DNA of 64,000 nucleotides from Marinomonas communis (GTDB lineage Bacteria; Pseudomonadota; Gammaproteobacteria; Pseudomonadales; Marinomonadaceae), in NCBI RefSeq assembly GCF_004363305.1, contig NZ_SNZA01000004.1, positions 310,001 through 374,000 on the forward strand, given 5' to 3'. Below the pieces are notes generated by a model. The model was not told where the DNA came from. It saw only the letters and a list, made by a program, of their open reading frames with translations, and ran no database searches. Shown here one piece after another: positions 37,765 through 48,356 of this stretch. How positions within the stretch are numbered: position 1 is the first letter of the stretch; every line of letters starts with the position of its first letter. The position numbers were made by a program, and so were the translations under genes.

Positions 37765-39354
37765 TCAGTGTTCACGTGTCGCGCGGAACTCAACTTCTGG
37801 GTAACGTTCTTTCGCTAGGTTCAAGTTCACCATTGTTGGTGCAATGTAAGTTAGGTTATCACCACCGTCTAGGGCCAAGTTTGCTTCGTTCTTACGCTTG
37901 AACTCTTCAAATTTCTTGCCTTCTTCCGCTTCCACCCAACGCGCCGTGGCAACGTTGACACTTTCGTAGATCGCTTCCACGTTGTATTCAGCTTTCAAGC
38001 GAGCTACGACAACGTCAAACTGAAGAACACCAACAGCACCAACAATCAGATCGTTATTATGCAGTGGGCGGAAAACCTGTACTGCACCTTCTTCTGACAA
38101 CTGAACCAGACCTTTTAAAAGCTGCTTCTGCTTTAATGGATCTTTTAGACGAATACGACGGAACAATTCAGGGGCAAAGTTCGGGATACCTGCGAACTTC
38201 AAGCTCTCACCTTGTGTAAACGTATCACCGATCTGGATAGTACCGTGGTTGTGCAAACCAATGATGTCACCGGCAAAGGCTTCTTCTGCACGGGAACGGT
38301 CACCCGCCATAAACGTCACTGCATCTGAAATGCTGATCTGCTTGCCAATACGCACGTGATTCATTTTCATGCCTTGGCTGTAAGTACCAGACACCACACG
38401 CATAAATGCAATACGGTCACGGTGTTTCGGGTCCATGTTGGCTTGAATCTTAAATACGAAACCTGAGAACTTCTCTTCCGTTGCAGCCACTTCACGCTCG
38501 TTGGTTTGGCGTGGCAGAGGTGCTGGCGCCCACTGAGTCAGGCCATCCAGCATATGGTCAACACCAAAGTTACCTAAGGCTGTACCAAAGTAAACGGGCG
38601 TCAATTCACCTTCTAGGAACAACTCTTGATCAAACTCATTGGATGCACCCAATACCAGCTCAAGCTCTTCACGCAACTGCTCGGCAAGCTCTTCACCCAC
38701 CGCTTCGTCTAGCTCAGGATTATCAAGACCTTTAACAATGCGAACGTCTTGGATCGTGTGACCTTTACCAGTTGAGTACAAGATCGTTTCATCACGATGA
38801 ATATGGTAAACCCCTTTGAACAACTTACCGCAACCGATCGGCCACGTGATCGGAGCACACATGATGTTCAGCTCGTTCTCAACTTCGTCCATCAACTCCA
38901 TTGGATCACGGATATCACGGTCCAACTTGTTCATAAAGGTTACGATGGGCGTATCACGTAGACGGGTAACTTCCATCAATTTACGAGTACGATCCTCGAC
39001 ACCTTTCGCAGCGTCGATCACCATCAAACAAGAGTCCACCGCCGTCAACGTACGGTAAGTATCTTCCGAGAAATCTTCGTGTCCAGGGGTGTCCAGCAGG
39101 TTAACCAAGCAATCGTTGTATGGGAACTGCATTACAGACGTGGTGATCGAGATACCACGCTCTTTCTCCATATCCATCCAGTCAGACTTGGCATGCTGAT
39201 TGGAGCCACGACCTTTCACCGTACCCGCGGATTGAATCGCACGTCCGAACAACAATACTTTTTCAGTAATGGTTGTCTTACCGGCGTCAGGGTGGGAAAT
39301 AATCGCAAACGTACGGCGTTTGCCTACTTGATCAAGAAATTGCTGGTCAGCCAT
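37765..39354 (-). CDS. prfC: Peptide chain release factor 3
   Basis: RF3 is the GTPase that recycles RF1 and RF2 after peptide release. The 529 residues show G1 SHPDAGKTT near residue 18, switch [16 protein letters not shown], the MNKLDRD motif and the EF-G-like domains II and III. The frame is open 28 codons further to 39438, but [27 protein letters not shown] is the usual family start and AAGAG precedes that ATG, so 39354 is chosen. Confidence 0.97.
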   Translation of the reverse strand: MADQQFLDQVGKRRTFAIISHPDAGKTTITEKVLLFGRAIQSAGTVKGRGSNQHAKSDWMDMEKERGISITTSVMQFPYNDCLVNLLDTPGHEDFSEDTYRTLTAVDSCLMVIDAAKGVEDRTRKLMEVTRLRDTPIVTFMNKLDRDIRDPMELMDEVENELNIMCAPITWPIGCGKLFKGVYHIHRDETILYSTGKGHTIQDVRIVKGLDNPELDEAVGEELAEQLREELELVLGASNEFDQELFLEGELTPVYFGTALGNFGVDHMLDGLTQWAPAPLPRQTNEREVAATEEKFSGFVFKIQANMDPKHRDRIAFMRVVSGTYSQGMKMNHVRIGKQISISDAVTFMAGDRSRAEEAFAGDIIGLHNHGTIQIGDTFTQGESLKFAGIPNFAPELFRRIRLKDPLKQKQLLKGLVQLSEEGAVQVFRPLHNNDLIVGAVGVLQFDVVVARLKAEYNVEAIYESVNVATARWVEAEEGKKFEEFKRKNEANLALDGGDNLTYIAPTMVNLNLAKERYPEVEFRATREH

Positions 39355-39529
39355 TGGGCACTCTTTTAAATGGTCACAAACTTGGACATAAGAAAAGCCC
39401 CAAACAAGGAGCTTCTCATCCAAATTTATATCGGTCATAAGGAATGGGCGCTATTTTCGCTTATCTTAGAGATTTAGACAATCTTAGTCTCAAGCGCAAA
39501 ACTGATATATATTGCGGCGCTAGCCAATT

Positions 39530-40261
39530 TTAGTTACTCGAGTTATTGCCAAATTCGTTTAGGGCTTTCTGTAAATCTGAAGTACTTAGGGATGATCCAT
39601 GCTGATCCAACCATTGGCCGAGTTCCATCTTTTGACAAGGCGCCAATGTTTCAAAATGAAATGCCATCATAAAGGCGCGATTACCTTTCGGCAAAACCGA
39701 ACCTAATGTCTGGTAAAAGGCAAACTCAGAATGGGGCTCAAGCGGTTCACAATGAGATATGAAATCAACGGAGTTGGCTTGTATTTTCGCTGCGTCTCGA
39801 TCGAGATACTGATGGTACTTTTCAATTAATGCGTTAGATGATCGGTATTGTTGAGCATAACGAAACAGCAACAGTTTGTTTCTTACTTGCTCTACTGCGG
39901 GATCAGTCTCAATATCCATGGTGTGCCAACCAATCACCCGTCCCACTTCTTTGCCATATGAGGCTGCAATGCCCGCATCCCAAGTACGCGCTGCATACTT
40001 CAACATAGCTTTACGCATGCCAAAATAAATCGTCTCGGTATCTTCTTTATCCATCTCTGAAACACCAAGTAATGTAGGAACATCCTGTTCTTGAATGTTA
40101 AAGCCGATTTCATTATCGACCGCCATCAGAAAGTAGGTTTTTGAGGCGAAAACACGATCATTTTGAGGGGAGGAGTTTAGATTTTCAGCGAGAAGAGACG
40201 ACGAGGCAACAGTGAAAGGTAACAGGCACGTTAGGGGCCAATACATCGACTTTTTTGGCAT
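39530..40261 (-). CDS. Exported protein of unknown function (243 aa)
   Basis: I do not recognise this protein. A signal peptide (MPKKSMYWPLTCLLPF...) appears to be cleaved after LLA near residue 25. The mature part is mostly alpha-helical and soluble, rich in Gln, Glu and Tyr, with two Cys (CEPLEP and APCQKM) about 40 residues apart that might form a disulfide in the periplasm. It stands alone between prfC and the phosphatase gene with no operon partner. AAGAGA lies close before the ATG. Confidence 0.75.
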   Translation of the reverse strand: MPKKSMYWPLTCLLPFTVASSSLLAENLNSSPQNDRVFASKTYFLMAVDNEIGFNIQEQDVPTLLGVSEMDKEDTETIYFGMRKAMLKYAARTWDAGIAASYGKEVGRVIGWHTMDIETDPAVEQVRNKLLLFRYAQQYRSSNALIEKYHQYLDRDAAKIQANSVDFISHCEPLEPHSEFAFYQTLGSVLPKGNRAFMMAFHFETLAPCQKMELGQWLDQHGSSLSTSDLQKALNEFGNNSSN

Positions 40262-40460
40262 GAGAATCTCTTAAAGCTGGGTTATTTTTGTAACATTCAA
40301 ATCCGAATGAGTAACGCTATCGAATACGTAAAAGCCTTGCAATGGCTGTCAGGCCAAGCTTTTTGCAAAAAACATGAATTAATTTTACGTTGTCATACAC
40401 TGTTTGACGTTTTCATTCGGTAGGATAATAAGGCACAACACTAACCATTGGAGTGAATAC

Positions 40461-42368
40461 ATGAGTACAGAGGCCGTTTCGCAGGCTTTAACCCCTATCA
40501 TTGCAGGCCCTTTATTAAGAAAGCTGGACTCTGACTCATTGCATCTTTGGCTCGCCACCAGTTGTGACAGCGCTATAGACGTTACCATTTTCGAGAACGA
40601 GGCTGCCCTCTCTCAAAAAGCTGATATACAAACTGTCCATCTAGGAAGAAAACTGTACTTAAAATTCATTAAGGTGGACTTTGAGAAGCCTTTACCTGCC
40701 GACACACCTCTGGCCTACGAACTAAATTTAGACGGCGCGCCTATCTCCCAAATACTTGAGCATGACTTAAATTATGCAGCGGAGTCCACTAAGACTGAGT
40801 TCATTTGGCGCCCTAAAGTTAACTCGGTTTTGCATGGTTCCTGTCGCAAAGCACACTATGGCTATCATATTCAGGATGCGAGTCGTAAAGCGGGTGATGG
40901 CCTAGTCGAAGCGGACCATCATCTTAATAACACTCAAATCGAACAGTGGCCCTCCCTTATGGTGCTATCAGGCGATCAGATATACGCCGATGATGTGGCA
41001 GGCCCGATGTTACATGCGATCCGACAAGCTATTACTCTATTAGGCATAGAGGAAGAAGCTATTCCCAATGCGGAGCAGCCACTTTCCGAACAACCCTACT
41101 TTTATCAGCGAGAAGCATTATTACCCCAGAGCGATCAAAACGATGAGCTCAATAAACAGTTCTTCAAAGGTAAGAAAAAGCCCGTTTTCACAACGGATAC
41201 CGCGCATAACCATTTAATGAGTTTTGCTGAAGTCATTTGCATGTACCTACTCGTGTGGTCTCCGACACTTTGGCGCCATATTTCTCTTGAGCGCCCAGAC
41301 AGCATCAATAAAGAAGAGCATCGCCTCCGCTATGACAAAGAACGTAAAGCCATAGAAGAGTTCGTGGAAGGGCTTCCGCAAGTACAACGTGTGCTGGCGC
41401 ACATCCCTAGTGCGATGATGTTTGACGATCACGATGTGACGGATGACTGGAACCTCACTGCAGAGTGGGAGCAAACCGCCTTTGGACACCCGTTATCAAA
41501 ACGCATCATCGGCAATGCTTTATTTGGTTACTTGCTTTGTCAGGGCTGGGGAAACAATCCGGCACAATACGATCATGCTTTTATAAAACAGGCCGAGACA
41601 GCTGCACTTACTCAAGAAGCGCAAGTGCGGGATACATTTATTGATGAGCTACTTGCCTACGACCAATGGCATTACCACTGGGACACCCAACCAAAGCTTG
41701 TTGTTCTAGATACCCGCACACGTCGTTGGCGCTCAGAAAAAAGCTTTAGCAATCCATCAGGTCTTATGGATTGGGAAGCCATCACTGATCTGCAGCAAGA
41801 CATCAAAAACCTAGACTCCGTGATCTTGGTGTCTCCTGCGCCCATGTTCGGTGTAAAGTTGATCGAAGCGATTCAGAAAGTCTTCACTTGGATTGGTAAA
41901 CCCTTAATGGTGGATGCAGAAAACTGGATGGCACACCCGGGCTCAGCTTATGCATTAATGAACCTATTTACCCATGCCAAAACACCAACAAATTTCGTGA
42001 TTTTATCAGGTGATGTACACTACTCGTTTGCCTACGACATCAAGTTAAGAGGCCATAAAAGCAGTCCGAATATTTGGCAAATCACAAGTAGTGGCCTGCG
42101 TAACGAATTCCCACACGATCTTCTGGAGTGGTTTGACCGACTCAACCGTTGGCTGTACGCGCCTTGGTCCCCTTTAAACCTATTTACGAAACGACGCTCA
42201 TTACGGATATCGCCACGCAAACCCGATAACGCAGATCACGGCGAGCGCTTACTGAATCACTCCGGTATTGGTTTGGTTCACTTTGATGATCAAGGTCGCC
42301 CTTCTGAAATCGCACAACTCTGTAAACAGAATGAGCGTGTTACGTTTCTCAGCACTAAGCGCTCTTAG
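40461..42368 (+). CDS. PhoD-like metallophosphatase
   Basis: A calcineurin-like (PhoD-type) phosphatase of 635 residues. Metal-ligand motifs are visible in order: GSCRKAHYG, SGDQIYADDVAGP, MFDDHDVTDDWN and LSGDVHYSF. Unlike classical PhoD there is no Tat or Sec signal peptide, so it is probably cytoplasmic; this matches the subgroup of large PhoD-like proteins without a leader found in many proteobacteria. The frame is open to 40404, but ATG at 40461 has GGAG seven bases upstream and is preferred. Substrate (phosphodiester or phosphomonoester) unknown. A weak Pho-box-like match upstream was not accepted. Confidence 0.85.
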   Translation: MSTEAVSQALTPIIAGPLLRKLDSDSLHLWLATSCDSAIDVTIFENEAALSQKADIQTVHLGRKLYLKFIKVDFEKPLPADTPLAYELNLDGAPISQILEHDLNYAAESTKTEFIWRPKVNSVLHGSCRKAHYGYHIQDASRKAGDGLVEADHHLNNTQIEQWPSLMVLSGDQIYADDVAGPMLHAIRQAITLLGIEEEAIPNAEQPLSEQPYFYQREALLPQSDQNDELNKQFFKGKKKPVFTTDTAHNHLMSFAEVICMYLLVWSPTLWRHISLERPDSINKEEHRLRYDKERKAIEEFVEGLPQVQRVLAHIPSAMMFDDHDVTDDWNLTAEWEQTAFGHPLSKRIIGNALFGYLLCQGWGNNPAQYDHAFIKQAETAALTQEAQVRDTFIDELLAYDQWHYHWDTQPKLVVLDTRTRRWRSEKSFSNPSGLMDWEAITDLQQDIKNLDSVILVSPAPMFGVKLIEAIQKVFTWIGKPLMVDAENWMAHPGSAYALMNLFTHAKTPTNFVILSGDVHYSFAYDIKLRGHKSSPNIWQITSSGLRNEFPHDLLEWFDRLNRWLYAPWSPLNLFTKRRSLRISPRKPDNADHGERLLNHSGIGLVHFDDQGRPSEIAQLCKQNERVTFLSTKRS

Positions 42369-42391
42369 CTTAGTCTCAAGCATTTCAGCAT

Positions 42392-42420
42392 AAAAAAAGG
42401 AGCCAAGTTTGGCTCCTTTT
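42392..42420. terminator. Bidirectional terminator between phosphatase and RND pump
   Basis: A 12-bp stem AAAAGGAGCCAA/TTGGCTCCTTTT with A/T runs on both sides lies between the two convergent stops and can serve either strand. Confidence 0.9.
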
Positions 42421-42441
42421 ACTTTTTCACTTAAGTTCTTA

Positions 42442-45400
42442 TCAATCTTCAATCGGGCGCTTAGGGAATAAGCGACGAATCAAGACAAAGAACAACGGTA
42501 CAAAGAAGATCGCCAATAACGTTGCCGTTAAGGTTCCCCCCACAATACCAGTACCGATTGAGATTCGGCTGTTAGCACCCGCACCAGAAGACAGTGCCAG
42601 TGGCAATGTACCAACGATAAAGGCAAGCGATGTCATGATAATCGGACGAAGACGTAAACGTGCGCCTTCCGTTGCCGCATGCCACACATTTTCACCTCGA
42701 CGATAGGCCGCTTCAGCAAACTCAACGATCAAAATGGCGTTCTTCGACGACAGACCTATGATGGTCAATAGGGCGACCTGGAAGTACACATCATTTTGTA
42801 GATCACGCAAGTAGATAGCCCCCGCTGCACCGATCACCCCAAGTGGGATAACCATGATTACCGAGAACGGTACCGTCCAACTTTCATACAAAGCAGCAAG
42901 ACATAAGAAAACCACTAAGATAGAAACCGCATACAAGAAGTACGTTTGACCGCCCGATTGCTGCTCTTGGTAGGACAAACCACTCCAAGCATAAGAAGTA
43001 CCTTGCGGTAAGCCTTCAGCGATACGAGCCATTTCAGTCATGGCATCGCCAGAACTTAGACCCGCTGCAGCCGAACCTTGGATCTCATAAGAAGGTAAGC
43101 CATTGAAGCGCGCAAGTGTTTTAGGACCATACGTCCACTCACTGTCAGCAAACGCGGAGAATGGCGTCATTTTGTCACCGTCACCACGTACGTACCAGTG
43201 CTGTAAATCTGATGGCGCACCACGGTATTCCGCGTCACCTTGAACATACACACTCTTCACACGACCACGGTCGACAAAGTCATTCACGTAGTTACCTGCC
43301 CAAGCGTAAGACAATGTACTACTGATGTCTGCCATGGAGAGTCCTAATGCCGAGGCTTTTTCTTGGTCGATGTCGATATGAAGTTGTGGGGTTTCCCCTT
43401 GTCCACCCATACGAACACCACTCAAGATCTGACTCGCACGAGCATCGCTTAATAACTTATCACGCATCTCAAGCAAGGTTTCACGGCTCGTATTACCCGC
43501 AGCCTGAAGCTCGAAGGTAAAGCCATTACTTTGGCCAAGACCACGAATTGAAGGCGGTAACAATGAGAAGATCTGCGCATCACGAATACCCGCTAAACCT
43601 GGGTAAGAACGCGCAACGATATCCGCCGCAGAACTTCCAGGCTCGGTACGCTCATCCCAATGTTTGAGCAATACGAATGCCATACCCGCGTTTTGGCCTG
43701 TTCCCATAAAGCTGAAGCCAGAGATGGTAAAGATAGAGTCCACATAGTCTTTTTCATTGTTCAAGAAATGATCTTGGACTTTATCCATAACCTCTTCAGT
43801 ACGAGCCATCGAAGCCCCTTCCGGCAAGGATACGATGACCATGACGTTACCTTGGTCTTCAGTCGGTAAGAAGCCCGTTGGCGTGTTGATCATCAAGTAA
43901 CTCATACCAGCAATGATCACCAAGTAACCTGCTAACCAACGTACTGGTTGCTTGATAAGCGTCGCCACTCGACCACTGTAACGTTCCGTCCAACGGTCAA
44001 AAGTACGGTTAAACCAACCACCTAAGCCACGCTTTTCTTTGTGGTGACTTGGTTTCAAAAGCGTGGCACAAAGGGCTGGCGACAAGGTCAATGCCACGAT
44101 CACCGACAACACCATAGACGACACAATGGTGATAGAGAATTGGCGATAAATTACCCCAGTTGAACCACTGAAGAAGGCCATCGGTACGAATACCGCGGAC
44201 AGAACTACCGCGATACCAATCAATGCGCTGGTGATTTCTTTCATCGACTTGATGGTGGCTTCACGAGCTGACAGTTTCTCTTCTTCCATTACCCGTTCAA
44301 CGTTTTCCACCACAACGATGGCATCGTCCACAAGTAGACCAATCGAGAGCACTAAACCAAACATGGTCAAGGTATTGATTGAGTAACCAAACGCCTGCAA
44401 AACACCAAAAGTACCTAGCAAGACAACAGGTACTGCGATCGCAGGGATTAAGGTTGCACGCCAGCTTTGTAGGAACACAAACATCACGATGACAACCAGA
44501 ACAATCGCCTCAAACAGTGTTTTCACCACCTCTTCAATAGAGATCTTGATGAACTCTGTTGAGTCTAGTGGAAGAGCTGTTTTATAGCCTTCAGGTAAGC
44601 CTCGCTTCAATTCTTCTATGGCTGCTTTTACACGCTCAGAGGTTTCCAATGCGTTCGCACTAGGCGCCAGCATCACCGCCATACCTGTAGAAGGGTGGCC
44701 ATTTAAGCGTGGAGTAAAGTTGTAGTTCTCACTACCTAACTCAACCGTCGCTACATTTTTCAGACGAACCGTCGCACCATTGTCATCATAGTTAAGGATG
44801 ATGTTCTCAAACTCTTCCGGTGTTTCTAGCTTTGACTGAGCCGTTACCGTCGCATTTAGCTCTTGGCCGTTTGCGATGGGGTAACTCCCCAAGCTACCGG
44901 CTGCTACTTGAACGTTTTGCGCCTCAATGGCATTCGCAATATCTGATGGTATTAAGTTATAAGTCGCTAATTTAAGTGGATCTAACCAAATACGCATAGC
45001 GTAAGACGAGCCGAATACCTGAACACTACCTACCCCTTCAAGTCGAGAAATAGGGTCCTGCATATTCGATACTAGGTAGTCAGATAAGTCGCTAGCGTTA
45101 TCCTGATCGGTTTCATCATAAAGTGCCATGATCAACAGGAAGTCAGACTGAGACTTGGTCACAGTCACCCCTTGTTGCTGCACAGAAGACGGCAGGTTTG
45201 ACGTGATCTGCTGAACTTTATTCTGAACTTGTACCTGAGCGGTATCCGCATCGGTTCCTTGCTCAAAGGTCACATCAATACTGGCACGACCAGTAGAGCT
45301 ACTGCTTGAAGAGAAGTACAGTAAGCCATCTAGACCAGTAAGCTGCTGCTCAATAATTTGTGTAACACTGTTTTCAACCGTTTCCGCCGATGCACCGTTG

Positions 45401-45549
45401 TAGGTAGCAGAAATTCGGATAGAAGGCGGTGCTACATTCGGATATTGGGAAATAGGCAATTGTGTGATGGCAAGAATACCTGCCAACATGATGACAATTG
45501 ATATTACCCAAGCAAAGACTGGGCGCTTAACAAAAAACTGCGCAATCAT
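42442..45549 (-). CDS. RND efflux pump inner-membrane transporter (AcrB/MexB-like)
   Basis: A 1035-residue HAE1-type RND pump. Proton-relay residues are visible as the DD pair in GLLVDDAIVVVENVER (helix 4) and Lys in SSKNAILIVEFAE (helix 10). Twelve membrane helices and two large periplasmic loops are in the usual places; the N-terminus FFVKRPVFAWVISI is canonical. It exports hydrophobic drugs, detergents or similar compounds with a proton antiport. Partner is the lipoprotein 18 bp upstream; no outer-membrane channel gene is in the operon, so a TolC encoded elsewhere is presumed. Confidence 0.96.
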   Translation of the reverse strand: MIAQFFVKRPVFAWVISIVIMLAGILAITQLPISQYPNVAPPSIRISATYNGASAETVENSVTQIIEQQLTGLDGLLYFSSSSSSTGRASIDVTFEQGTDADTAQVQVQNKVQQITSNLPSSVQQQGVTVTKSQSDFLLIMALYDETDQDNASDLSDYLVSNMQDPISRLEGVGSVQVFGSSYAMRIWLDPLKLATYNLIPSDIANAIEAQNVQVAAGSLGSYPIANGQELNATVTAQSKLETPEEFENIILNYDDNGATVRLKNVATVELGSENYNFTPRLNGHPSTGMAVMLAPSANALETSERVKAAIEELKRGLPEGYKTALPLDSTEFIKISIEEVVKTLFEAIVLVVIVMFVFLQSWRATLIPAIAVPVVLLGTFGVLQAFGYSINTLTMFGLVLSIGLLVDDAIVVVENVERVMEEEKLSAREATIKSMKEITSALIGIAVVLSAVFVPMAFFSGSTGVIYRQFSITIVSSMVLSVIVALTLSPALCATLLKPSHHKEKRGLGGWFNRTFDRWTERYSGRVATLIKQPVRWLAGYLVIIAGMSYLMINTPTGFLPTEDQGNVMVIVSLPEGASMARTEEVMDKVQDHFLNNEKDYVDSIFTISGFSFMGTGQNAGMAFVLLKHWDERTEPGSSAADIVARSYPGLAGIRDAQIFSLLPPSIRGLGQSNGFTFELQAAGNTSRETLLEMRDKLLSDARASQILSGVRMGGQGETPQLHIDIDQEKASALGLSMADISSTLSYAWAGNYVNDFVDRGRVKSVYVQGDAEYRGAPSDLQHWYVRGDGDKMTPFSAFADSEWTYGPKTLARFNGLPSYEIQGSAAAGLSSGDAMTEMARIAEGLPQGTSYAWSGLSYQEQQSGGQTYFLYAVSILVVFLCLAALYESWTVPFSVIMVIPLGVIGAAGAIYLRDLQNDVYFQVALLTIIGLSSKNAILIVEFAEAAYRRGENVWHAATEGARLRLRPIIMTSLAFIVGTLPLALSSGAGANSRISIGTGIVGGTLTATLLAIFFVPLFFVLIRRLFPKRPIED

Positions 45550-45567
45550 AAACTTGGCTCCTTTAAT

Positions 45568-46761
45568 TTACTGGCCAGTGGTCGCAGCATTTGCTTCAAC
45601 AATTCGACCCGTTTGTGGATCACGTTGCAGTTCCACCGCATTCACTTCAGCACCTGGGCGAATTTTCAAACTGCCTTGAACGACGACACGATCACCCGCT
45701 TTGATACCGTCCGTCACATACCATTGATTACCAATGGAACGCTCAGTCTCTAGAATGCGCTGCTCAACTTTGTTATCAGCATTGACAACGTATGCAATGG
45801 CATTGCCTTTCACATCGCGGGAAACGCCCTGTTGAGGCACTAGAATCGCTTCGCTGTCATTCAGATCGTTAATCTGTCCGCGGACAAACATCCCTGGCAA
45901 CAGTAGACCATCAGGGTTATCAAACTCCGCACGTAAGGTAACACTGCCGGTCATCTCATCTACGTTCACTTCACGAGTTTTCAAACGACCTTTGTAAGGG
46001 TACTCAGAGCCATCTTCTAAAGTTAAGGTAACGCTTTGATCTCCTAAGCTGACGTGATCTAGGCTCAATAGCGTTCTCTGACGAAGCTGTTCAACACTGG
46101 TTTGAGCCAAGTCAACGAACATAGGGTCCATGGCACGGATAGTGGTCATCGCCGTCGATTGACCAGCTGTCACCAAGGCACCTACTGTGACATCTGAGAT
46201 GCCAATTTTGCCATCGATTGGGGCGGTGATTTTCGTGTAAGCCAAATCAATCTTGGCGCTGTTTAATGCCGCAACTGCACGTTTTTCATCCGCAACTGCA
46301 GATAGATAGGCAACGTTTGCATCATCTAAGTTTTGCTGAGAAACGTTGTTACGTTCTTTAAGCTGACGGTAACGCTCGTATGTTTGCTTCGTCGAGGTTA
46401 GCGTGGCACGAGCGCTGTCTAGGTCTGCCTGTGCCTGCTCTAAATTGGATTCATATACTGAGTCATCTAGCTGATAAAGTAGGTCTCCCGCCGATACAGT
46501 CTGCCCCTCTTCAAACAAGCGCTTTTCCACGATACCGCCTACCTGTGGACGAATTTCTGCTTCAAGGCTAGATTTGGTACGGCCAGGCAATTCAGACGTT
46601 AGCTTTACTTCTTGCTTTTCAATGGTGATGACACCTACTTGAGTTTTTGGTGCTTGCTGAGCTGGCGCGCTCGCTGCGGCACTGCTTTCGCTTTCTTGAC
46701 AACCCGCCAAAATCGCCGAGGCCAGTACAACCCCTGTAATCAATATGTTCCTAGACAGCAT
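45568..46761 (-). CDS. RND efflux periplasmic adaptor lipoprotein (AcrA/MexA-like)
   Basis: The membrane fusion protein of the pump, 397 residues. Lipobox ASAILAGC puts the lipidated Cys at position 21. The protein then has a split lipoyl domain (EIRPQVGGIVEKRLFEEG... and APIDGKIGISDVTVG), a helical hairpin between them, and the beta-barrel and membrane-proximal domains (GMFVRGQI, VPQQGVSRDVKGNA). The ATG at 46761 is chosen over an upstream in-frame TTG because it starts the signal peptide; its Shine-Dalgarno (GGAG) is 12 bases away, somewhat far. Transcribed with the pump gene and divergently from its TetR repressor. Confidence 0.95.
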   Translation of the reverse strand: MLSRNILITGVVLASAILAGCQESESSAAASAPAQQAPKTQVGVITIEKQEVKLTSELPGRTKSSLEAEIRPQVGGIVEKRLFEEGQTVSAGDLLYQLDDSVYESNLEQAQADLDSARATLTSTKQTYERYRQLKERNNVSQQNLDDANVAYLSAVADEKRAVAALNSAKIDLAYTKITAPIDGKIGISDVTVGALVTAGQSTAMTTIRAMDPMFVDLAQTSVEQLRQRTLLSLDHVSLGDQSVTLTLEDGSEYPYKGRLKTREVNVDEMTGSVTLRAEFDNPDGLLLPGMFVRGQINDLNDSEAILVPQQGVSRDVKGNAIAYVVNADNKVEQRILETERSIGNQWYVTDGIKAGDRVVVQGSLKIRPGAEVNAVELQRDPQTGRIVEANAATTGQ

Positions 46762-46777
46762 ATACTGTGGTGACTCC

Positions 46778-46809
46778 AATAATTATCATTTGAGAATGAG
46801 CGTTCATTC
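46778..46809. promoter_or_regulatory. Operator region of the RND pump: TetR-type dyad and Fur-like sequence
   Basis: GAATGA and TCATTC (46794-46809, centre GCGT) form a dyad midway between the divergent pump and TetR genes and are a candidate site for the repressor. Immediately beside it, 46778-46791 read on the minus strand is AAATGATAATTATT, differing in one base from the core AATGATAATCATT of Fur boxes. Confidence 0.5.
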
Positions 46810-46862
46810 ACACTATAATCCAGCTTGGTTACAGTTCCCATCTTTCAATCGTGTAAATATTT

Positions 46863-47435
46863 ATGAAAAAAACTCCGGTAAATGAGCAAGAACGCCGCCA
46901 GCAGATTATGAATGCATTTATCGTGCACGTTGTGGAAAAAGGCTTTCATAAGGCCAGTATGGCCGACATCGCGAAAACAGCTGAACTCAGTGTAGGCCAA
47001 ATTTATCGTTATTTTGCCCACAAAGAGGACATTATCCGCGCTGTTGTGGAGCAGAAAACCGAAGAGTACCTTCTAATGATGGAGGAGTTTCTCGAAAAGA
47101 AAGGCTGGCTGGCACGAATGTTCGAGCCGGAGCACGAACAAGAATTCCACACAGAACGCATTTTAAACATGGAAATCAAAGCTGAGGCGAATCGCTCAGC
47201 GGCATTAGCCAAAATCCAGTACGATGCGGATCACCGCCTGACCGAGCACGCGGTGAAGTTGGTGCGTCAACGTTATGCCCTAGACGACGAAACGGACATC
47301 CGCGCTAGAGTCCAGTTTTTGGTAGCGCTAACCGATGGTTTATTCCATCGTAGAGGCTTTTTTGCAGGGCCTTTTGATGCAGCATCTCACCAACTATTTC
47401 AGCATATGCTGAACCAACTTTTCCCCGATAATTAA
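46863..47435 (+). CDS. TetR-family transcriptional regulator of the RND pump
   Basis: A 190-residue protein with an N-terminal TetR helix-turn-helix (residues 10-58, KASMADIAKTAELSVGQIYRYF) and a helical ligand-binding domain. It is divergent from the pump operon, an AcrR-like arrangement, and so probably represses it and itself until a pump substrate binds. The last four bases overlap those of the convergent EamA gene. Confidence 0.93.
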   Translation: MKKTPVNEQERRQQIMNAFIVHVVEKGFHKASMADIAKTAELSVGQIYRYFAHKEDIIRAVVEQKTEEYLLMMEEFLEKKGWLARMFEPEHEQEFHTERILNMEIKAEANRSAALAKIQYDADHRLTEHAVKLVRQRYALDDETDIRARVQFLVALTDGLFHRRGFFAGPFDAASHQLFQHMLNQLFPDN

Positions 47436-48322
47436 GCGGTTTTGCGCCTCAGAAAAGCGCGGACCTGACTCCACTTACTGACCAGCATAGCGGAGAAAAT
47501 AAGCGCACATCCTATGAGTTGAAGACTGGTCATGGTTTCACTAAACCAAATAGCCGCTAACAGCGCTGTCCAGACAGGCTCTAAGTTCATGATCACTGCC
47601 GCATGGCTAGCAGGCGTTAAGCTCTGGCCGTAAGTTTGCAGCAAGAAACGTAAACTGGTGGCGATCAGTGTGCTAGCTAAAAACCAGCCTACGATGGGCA
47701 ATGATACGGAGTGAGGCACCTCTTCAATGGTCGGAGACACCATCAACATAACGACACCCGCAGTAAACAGCTGTATCGCAGTCAACACCAGCACATGCAG
47801 TTTCGTCGACATGCGAGTTAGCAGATTAAATTGAAAAGCAAAGGTAATCGCAGACACAAGAAAGAAGCCCTGCGCCCACTCAAAGCTCACGCCATTACCT
47901 AACGCCAAACATCCTAAGCCAATCACGGCAATGGGGAGCGCAACCCAGATACTGCGAGCAGGACGCTCCTTGAACATAAAGCGCGCGAAAACGGGCACTA
48001 AAATGACGCCCAAGCTGTTAATAAAGGCTCCAACGCCAATATTGCTCACTTGATCGAGCCCCACAATCCAAAACATCATGGCAATGCTCATGACAGCACC
48101 AACCAGGGTCGCGCCTTTTAAGTCTTGCCAACGAATCCCTTTAAAGAAACGAGCGCCAACAAAAAAAAGTACTATCCCAGCGATGACAAAGCGCACTCCG
48201 AGAAAGAAAATGGGTGGCAACTCCGCCAACGCTTCTTTGGAGAAAATCCAACCAAACGCGGCGATAATGGTGACTGAAACTAAAATCAGTTCAGCTTTTA
48301 GCAAAGATGGCGACGTGCTCAA
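47432..48322 (-). CDS. EamA-family (DMT) transporter
   Basis: A 296-residue membrane protein with ten helices in two EamA repeats (first LVSVTIIAAFGWIFSKEAL..., second from about residue 150). Such proteins usually export amino acids or metabolites, but the substrate cannot be read. The stop overlaps that of the TetR gene. It precedes the FAD monooxygenase by 34 bp in the chromosome but is transcribed downstream of it on the same strand, so the two may form an operon. Confidence 0.9.
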   Translation of the reverse strand: MSTSPSLLKAELILVSVTIIAAFGWIFSKEALAELPPIFFLGVRFVIAGIVLFFVGARFFKGIRWQDLKGATLVGAVMSIAMMFWIVGLDQVSNIGVGAFINSLGVILVPVFARFMFKERPARSIWVALPIAVIGLGCLALGNGVSFEWAQGFFLVSAITFAFQFNLLTRMSTKLHVLVLTAIQLFTAGVVMLMVSPTIEEVPHSVSLPIVGWFLASTLIATSLRFLLQTYGQSLTPASHAAVIMNLEPVWTALLAAIWFSETMTSLQLIGCALIFSAMLVSKWSQVRAFLRRKTA

Positions 48323-48356
48323 AACATCATCCTTTTATTAATGCACGGCCTGATCA

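Noticed and set aside
40390-40407. Pho-box-like TTGTCAT-ACA-CTGTTTG upstream of the PhoD-like phosphatase
   Set aside because: The second half matches poorly, the spacer is three instead of four bases and the distance to a possible -10 is wrong.
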